A stretch of 59,205 nt of DNA from NCBI GenBank assembly GCA_947588995.1, contig CANPZI010000016.1, positions 1-59,205 on the forward strand. Reading direction: 5' to 3'. Below the pieces are notes generated by a model. It saw only the letters and a list, made by a program, of their open reading frames with translations. It did not search any database and was not told where the DNA came from. The stretch comes from an uncultured Lachnospiraceae bacterium. Lineage in GTDB: Bacteria; Bacillota; Clostridia; Lachnospirales; Lachnospiraceae. The position numbers and the translations under genes were made by a program. Positions 54,829 through 59,205 of the stretch are shown here, one piece after another (position 1 is the first letter of the stretch; the number at the start of each line of letters is the position of its first letter).

Positions 54829-57090
54829 TTAATAAGTTATACCATATATGTTCACCCAAGGCGAACTCCAGCCTCCAGTTGATACATATGAAAAATAAAT
54901 GACATTCCCAGTAAAGTTTGGAAACCCGAGCCAAAGATCTATGAAATGGCCTGCATCGCAATATCCGTCTAAATACCATGCGCCATTATTAACGCTATTT
55001 TTATAGTATATGGTTGGGGATTTACAGATGGTACCACCATCTGTAAAACGAATACCAAATGTGACGGAAATCGCATCCACGGTGCTTAAATTTGCATTAA
55101 GAATGTGAGCCGTTGTGTTTTTATCTCCATATGGAACTGTACTGGTGGTCAATAGGGAAATTTTCGGTTTGATGCTAATGGGCTGAGAACCATTGAACAG
55201 GACTCCGTTGATGGTGGCGCCAGGATTTAACTTCGTAGCCGTGGGCGCGTTGCCGGTGGTGTTTCCTGTACCGCCATTCGCAATTCCAAGTATGCCAGTC
55301 ACTGGAATGCCGTTCTGATCGGAGGAACCGTCGAAAGTGGCCTTTGCTGTAAAAGCGAGGTTCGTTTTAAGAGAACGAGGAGTAGCAAGCTTCGTGGCCG
55401 TTCCCGCGTTACCTGTTACGGATGGCTGTGGAAAAGCAGAAGTATAAATTTTATGATTTCCTAAATCACCCGAAGCATCAGCATTGTTTTTATACTCGTG
55501 AATCCAAGCATAACCATCTTTTTTATCAACAACAATGTCAAATTTGTCTAAAGTATCTGAGTCAGAAATATTAGATACTTGCAGGTAAACGTTATTAGTA
55601 TCTTCTTTTACGGTCAAATTCGGACCATCAGAAATGGTTTCCACATTTGTCGCAGAAACGGCTTTCTCTGTCTTTCCAAGTTTATTGGCCAGTTTCTCGT
55701 TCGTCTCCTGAGTGACTTGCGCCAACAACTTATTGTTCTCCTCGTCAGCCTGATCTTTCGTATAGTAGTTACTCAGATCCGTTGCTTGATGCGTGTTTTT
55801 CCAGTCTCCAGTCTCTCCATCCCAGACCCAAATAGTGTCGGTAGAGCCAACGATAGCCCAGTCTCCCGTGGTTCCTTCTGGAATAGATTCTCGAAGAGAT
55901 TCCGGAGTCTCGTAATAGCCTTTAGCGCCTTGAGCAATAGACTGAGCTCGATTTGCAGCTTCTTCCGCACGATCTGCATCGAACTGTGCAGAATCAGCAG
56001 CTGCTTCGGCTCTATCTGCGGCGTCTGGAGCTCCTTGTATAGCTTCCATATTTTCAATTACAGATTGAACATCGCTCATATTGCTGCTAACAGATGTCAC
56101 ATCACTCATGTTTTCACTAACCGCCTGGACATCCGTCATGTTCTCGCTGACATTCTGAATATCAGTCAGATTGTCGTTAATGTTCTGAATGGCTTCTTTG
56201 TTGTCTTCCAGAACTTGAACACTGGCAGCAGCACTATCAGCACTATCTTTGGCCTGCTGAGCATACCATTTGGAGTTGTCAGTCGCTTCGTCAGGACGTT
56301 GATCGCCCATTCCTTCGCCGACAGCCCAGCTCTTAGAGACATTGGACCAATCCTCGGATTCTGTGGCACTCTGAGCAGATTCGTCGGCAGAGCCAGCAGC
56401 GGAGGTTTCACTAGCGGAAGCGTTTTCTGCACTAGTCTGAGCAGCCACTTCCGAAGCAGCAGCATTTGTTTCAGATACTGCAGCGGCCTCCATGTGCTCT
56501 TTAGCCAGTTGTTCAGAGTTATCGGCAGCTTCGGCAGAATCAGCAGCCTTCTGAGCAGAAGACGCCGCGTTATCTTCACTTAATTTTGCCGCTGTTTGAG
56601 AATCTTTAGCTGCGGAAGCAGACGCCGAGGCTTGTTCAACAAGATCATACAATGTTGTTGTTTCATCTGTAGATTCGATATCCCCCTGTTGAACAGGATT
56701 TTTATCAATAAAAACTGGTATTTTACTAGACCCAGCCACATCTTTCCCAACCAAAATCTCAATGATAACATGGGGCTCGCCAAATATAATGGCCATCTGC
56801 TGAGTCACTTCGAAATAGGCCGTCATGCGGTCTTCACTTACACCAAGAAGAGGATTGTAAGCAAACTCGTTACTGGGATTCGGTTTCTTCCATCTTACAT
56901 TGCCAGAAGCATCCTCTGGAACAGCATACCGAGTTCCGTTTTTATACAACTCAACAGCGATAATCGGGAGAGACTGATCACCCTGAACAAGATAAACAGG
57001 CTGTTCAAATCCGCTACGACTAAGAAAGTCCACCTGAGTAGTGTGAACAATTCGATCAGTCGGAGGATTATAGGTCTGAAGAGTCGCCAT
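54829..57090 (-). CDS. Tail fibre / receptor-binding protein with variable tip
   Basis: It encodes 753 residues. The N-terminal about 135 residues (TYNPPTDRIVHTTQVDF, FIDKNPVQQGD) resemble BppU/baseplate-attachment domains. Residues about 140-290 are an Ala/Ser coiled coil; about 300-345 hold repeated NMSDVQSV-type units; then a beta region with VTGNAGTATKLATPR, a fibre repeat. The last 120 residues, beyond 55191, are the exchangeable tip and probably bind the host receptor. Confidence 0.85.
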   Translation of the reverse strand: MATLQTYNPPTDRIVHTTQVDFLSRSGFEQPVYLVQGDQSLPIIAVELYKNGTRYAVPEDASGNVRWKKPNPSNEFAYNPLLGVSEDRMTAYFEVTQQMAIIFGEPHVIIEILVGKDVAGSSKIPVFIDKNPVQQGDIESTDETTTLYDLVEQASASASAAKDSQTAAKLSEDNAASSAQKAADSAEAADNSEQLAKEHMEAAAVSETNAAASEVAAQTSAENASASETSAAGSADESAQSATESEDWSNVSKSWAVGEGMGDQRPDEATDNSKWYAQQAKDSADSAAASVQVLEDNKEAIQNINDNLTDIQNVSENMTDVQAVSENMSDVTSVSSNMSDVQSVIENMEAIQGAPDAADRAEAAADSAQFDADRAEEAANRAQSIAQGAKGYYETPESLRESIPEGTTGDWAIVGSTDTIWVWDGETGDWKNTHQATDLSNYYTKDQADEENNKLLAQVTQETNEKLANKLGKTEKAVSATNVETISDGPNLTVKEDTNNVYLQVSNISDSDTLDKFDIVVDKKDGYAWIHEYKNNADASGDLGNHKIYTSAFPQPSVTGNAGTATKLATPRSLKTNLAFTAKATFDGSSDQNGIPVTGILGIANGGTGNTTGNAPTATKLNPGATINGVLFNGSQPISIKPKISLLTTSTVPYGDKNTTAHILNANLSTVDAISVTFGIRFTDGGTICKSPTIYYKNSVNNGAWYLDGYCDAGHFIDLWLGFPNFTGNVIYFSYVSTGGWSSPWVNIYGITY
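55162..55191 (-). repeat. Inverted repeat, right copy (fibre crossover site)
   Basis: Exact inverted copy of 54415-54444, lying inside the fibre gene at residue about 633 and read GSQPISIKPK. Confidence 0.92.
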
Positions 57091-57110
57091 TCACTGACAC
57101 CTCCTTATTT

Positions 57111-57404
57111 TCATCCAGTTACATATGGGCGCTGAAGAGCAATTCGAACCATGCTCTTATCGTCTCTAATGTTCTGAATATAAGCTAAATTTATATACAT
57201 CCGACCAACTTCATCCGGAAGTGCCTCGTCTTTTACTCCAGTAAAAACGTAATGAAGCTCTTTCGTTTCTTCTGGATCCGAAAAAACTGGAGCTGCTTCA
57301 ACAAGGGTTGCTTTTATGTCGGCATATAAAAGATTCATTTCTTCAAGCACTGTAAAAAAAGAACATTCATATTCTTTTCCAGTTGCAGTTTTTAATGTAT
57401 TCAT
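57111..57404 (-). CDS. Small tail-region protein, 97 residues
   Basis: ATG at 57404 with AGGAG 8 nt upstream encodes MNTLKTATGKEYECSFFTVL and a final QNIRDDKSMVRIALQRPYVT region. It lies between Tal and the fibre, where small baseplate or fibre-attachment proteins occur. Function unknown. Confidence 0.6.
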   Translation of the reverse strand: MNTLKTATGKEYECSFFTVLEEMNLLYADIKATLVEAAPVFSDPEETKELHYVFTGVKDEALPDEVGRMYINLAYIQNIRDDKSMVRIALQRPYVTG

Positions 57405-57423
57405 TTTTTTTCTCCTAACCTTT

Positions 57424-59205
57424 TTAATTTCGGCCAAGAACATAACCAGAACTTGTTGATTTCCAAATAACATTATAGTTATTAAACACAAATTGTGAGC
57501 ATCGAATTTGCTGAGCAGTTACTCTTCCCGCCAACATATCATTATATGCTCTAGCATAGCCAAGGACCGTTCTCATATCGCTATTACATTTCCCTTCAGA
57601 AACAGCATCGTCTTCTATGGTCGTATTTTTAATTGAATTTGACTGAATGCAACGGTTATTCACAGCATTCGTTGCCAATTCATTATTGCCAACGGCATAC
57701 TGACTAAGCTTTCCGCCAGTTACAGCGCCGTCTGTAATCGTCCGATTGTTAATAGCACCATCAGAGATCTTCTCATTCGTAACGGCACTACCGGCAAGAT
57801 TACTAGAGCCAACTGCACCAGACCCAATCTGACTTCCGCCAATATATCCAGCATTTCCACCAGCTTGAATGTTCTTTGCATATACGTTGCCTTGGAACGT
57901 GCCCGTACCAGAGTTATCTACATAGAATTCGTCATTCGGACCAAAATGGAGACCGGTGTTATCGATTCGACCAATTTGCTTTCCGGCTGAATCCTGAATC
58001 TTAAGAGACCCGTTTCCGTTATTAGCACCGCCCAAGACGAGCGTGCCGCCCTGAATGCGATCAGCGGACATCACGCCGGCCTTTATAAAACTGGCATTAA
58101 ATATCCCATCCAATGTCCAGGCACTACTATATGGACCTTTATAACCGGTACTACTAAAGCCGATTCCGCTCTTATTGATTCGAAGAACAAGCTTTGCTGT
58201 AGCAATGTCTGGGGAATCCATCCAAAGAGTTTCGTCATTCAATCCATCTCCGTCGGAGTCATGAATAACAAAGTAGCCGCCGGCATTGCCGGTAATTAAA
58301 CCCGTCTGATGATCAATAATATTCTGCATATCTGTTGTGGTCGGAACCGAACCAAGAGCAAGAGACTGACCAATAATCGTATCAGCAAGCGTAGACTTCG
58401 GATCTCCGAGCGTGACCTCAATATACTTATCACGAATCGCATCGTATCGTGTACCAATACATTTCGTAGTGGACGACACCTTCATCTTAGGGAATTCCAC
58501 GCGGAGAGTATCTGCTAGTTTTACCGTTTCAAGGACTCGAATAGCTTCGTAGTTCTTAGCATTTCTCAAGTCAACAAATGAAATTGTTTGCGAGATTTTC
58601 GGACTACCTAGTTCGTTGTCTTTAATGTATTGCTCTGCACGAGTTTTCAACTGATCTGGTGTTGGTTTGTCTTCAAATTCAGAAGATAGATCTAAAATAT
58701 AAGTCCGTTTTACCTCATACTCTCCAGGGCACGCAACGATCTTATCAGCCGTATTTAATTCGACCAAACCACCATTCTCTTCATTGTCAGAATACCAAAA
58801 CGGATAGACATCTGACCAAACATTGTCAAAGTCCTCATCCTGCTCAAAGCTCGTCATGTTCTTTCCATACTCAATGGAAGCCCCACGATCAGAGCCTCGA
58901 TTCTCATGAAGAATAACATTCCATCGATCCCACTCATACTCTCCCTTAAAGCGCTCCAAAATACTTGCGTCAGTTCCTCCAAGAAGAGCTTTCGCATTAC
59001 ATGGGCTAATCAGAACAAACTCAGACTGGGCGGTATCCGGCTTATCATGAGAGAACTTAAATGCTGGTTTCCCGGCATTCCACGGCTTCGACATCTGAGC
59101 ACTCATCTCGGTAAATATCCCCGTTAGGCCTTTAGTGGTAAAAGCCCCTATTGAATATCCAGACAGATCATAGCTGATATGGTGAGCAGAAATCGAGACA
59201 ATCCC
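57424..59205 (-). CDS. tal: Tail-associated lysin/endopeptidase-like tail tip protein, C-terminal part
   Basis: This open frame enters from the right edge and is the continuation of 1-332 (77 bases are duplicated). The middle is a Tal-like tail tip domain; the C-terminus (after about residue 520) has repeats such as GSGAVGSSNLAGSAVTNEKI and AVGNNELATNAVNN, a beta-solenoid or fibre stem. No catalytic residues were identified, so peptidase activity is uncertain. Confidence 0.82.
   Translation of the reverse strand, partial: GIVSISAHHISYDLSGYSIGAFTTKGLTGIFTEMSAQMSKPWNAGKPAFKFSHDKPDTAQSEFVLISPCNAKALLGGTDASILERFKGEYEWDRWNVILHENRGSDRGASIEYGKNMTSFEQDEDFDNVWSDVYPFWYSDNEENGGLVELNTADKIVACPGEYEVKRTYILDLSSEFEDKPTPDQLKTRAEQYIKDNELGSPKISQTISFVDLRNAKNYEAIRVLETVKLADTLRVEFPKMKVSSTTKCIGTRYDAIRDKYIEVTLGDPKSTLADTIIGQSLALGSVPTTTDMQNIIDHQTGLITGNAGGYFVIHDSDGDGLNDETLWMDSPDIATAKLVLRINKSGIGFSSTGYKGPYSSAWTLDGIFNASFIKAGVMSADRIQGGTLVLGGANNGNGSLKIQDSAGKQIGRIDNTGLHFGPNDEFYVDNSGTGTFQGNVYAKNIQAGGNAGYIGGSQIGSGAVGSSNLAGSAVTNEKISDGAINNRTITDGAVTGGKLSQYAVGNNELATNAVNNRCIQSNSIKNTTIEDDAVSEGKCNSDMRTVLGYARAYNDMLAGRVTAQQIRCSQFVFNNYNVIWKSTSSGYVLGRN
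59129..59205. repeat. Terminal direct repeat, right copy
   Basis: Identical to bases 1-77; shows that the contig closes into a circle of 59,128 bp. Confidence 0.93.

Larger units (their letters stand above)
54415..55191. mobile_element. Invertible tail-fibre tip segment (777 bp)
   Basis: Two exact 30-bp inverted repeats bound opposed tip-coding regions that meet tail to tail near 54781-54828, where an A-rich/T-rich stretch may stop transcription from either side. Flipping the segment replaces the last 110 residues of the fibre with the reserve 111 in frame. No invertase gene was found in the window. Confidence 0.8.

Noticed and set aside
54415..55191. Diversity-generating retroelement as the source of tip variation
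   Set aside because: No reverse transcriptase or template repeat was seen, and the two tips differ throughout, not at scattered adenines.
1..59205. tRNA genes
   Set aside because: No cloverleaf-like region with a T-loop GTTCGA/GTTCAA in the right setting was recognised by eye; an automated scan was not possible.

Overview
The window is one complete, circularly closed phage genome. Its first 77 bases (1-77) are repeated exactly as its last 77 (59129-59205), so the unique genome is 59,128 bp and one gene, the tail-associated lysin (Tal), is cut by the contig ends. Nearly every gene is on the minus strand and is read leftward. Strong AGGAGG ribosome-binding sites, an LL-H-type holin, an HK97-type head, a long tape measure and a Dit/Tal tail tip point to a siphovirus of a low- to mid-GC Bacillota host, most likely a gut Clostridia. 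No integrase, excisionase or lysogeny repressor was recognised; one small XRE-type regulator is present.

Layout in the direction of transcription (descending coordinates, circular). Head and packaging, 19631-11141: small terminase candidate, HNH nuclease, connector, large terminase, two charged head-region proteins, portal, and a protease-major capsid fusion with an internal start. Tail, 11116-1 and then 59205-54829: connectors, tail tube, chaperones, tape measure, Dit, Tal, a small tail protein, and a tail fibre whose C-terminal tip lies in an apparent invertible segment. Lysis, 54377-52313: endolysin, membrane protein, holin, XhlA-like protein. After that come six poorly known, probably late proteins (52297-49036), closed by a strong hairpin at about 49000.

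The region 48946-31586 is an array of small genes, many encoding membrane or Cys-rich zinc-ribbon-like peptides. They are separated by very compact terminator-promoter units. Nineteen copies of one promoter-like module (TTCGCRT, 13 nt, TATAAT) lie between 24 and 49 kb, often overlapping the 3' end of the upstream gene. Terminator hairpins often contain the upstream stop codon.

Replication and nucleic-acid metabolism occupy 31503-20211: two tandem ribbon-helix-helix proteins, a GTGGCA iteron region that looks like an origin, a single SF3 helicase-primase-family B polymerase fusion, an SSB, an SF2 helicase, a VRR-NUC nuclease and a PD-(D/E)XK nuclease. At the early/late boundary is a 984-residue protein carrying the DFDGD catalytic motif of double-psi beta-barrel RNA polymerases (YonO-like). 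Its N-terminus resembles that of a head-region protein, so it may be carried in the virion.

The strongest leads are the predicted phage RNA polymerase, the invertible fibre tip, the reiterated promoter/terminator cassettes and the one-chain replisome. Functions are assigned from motifs and gene order only; no database search was run.
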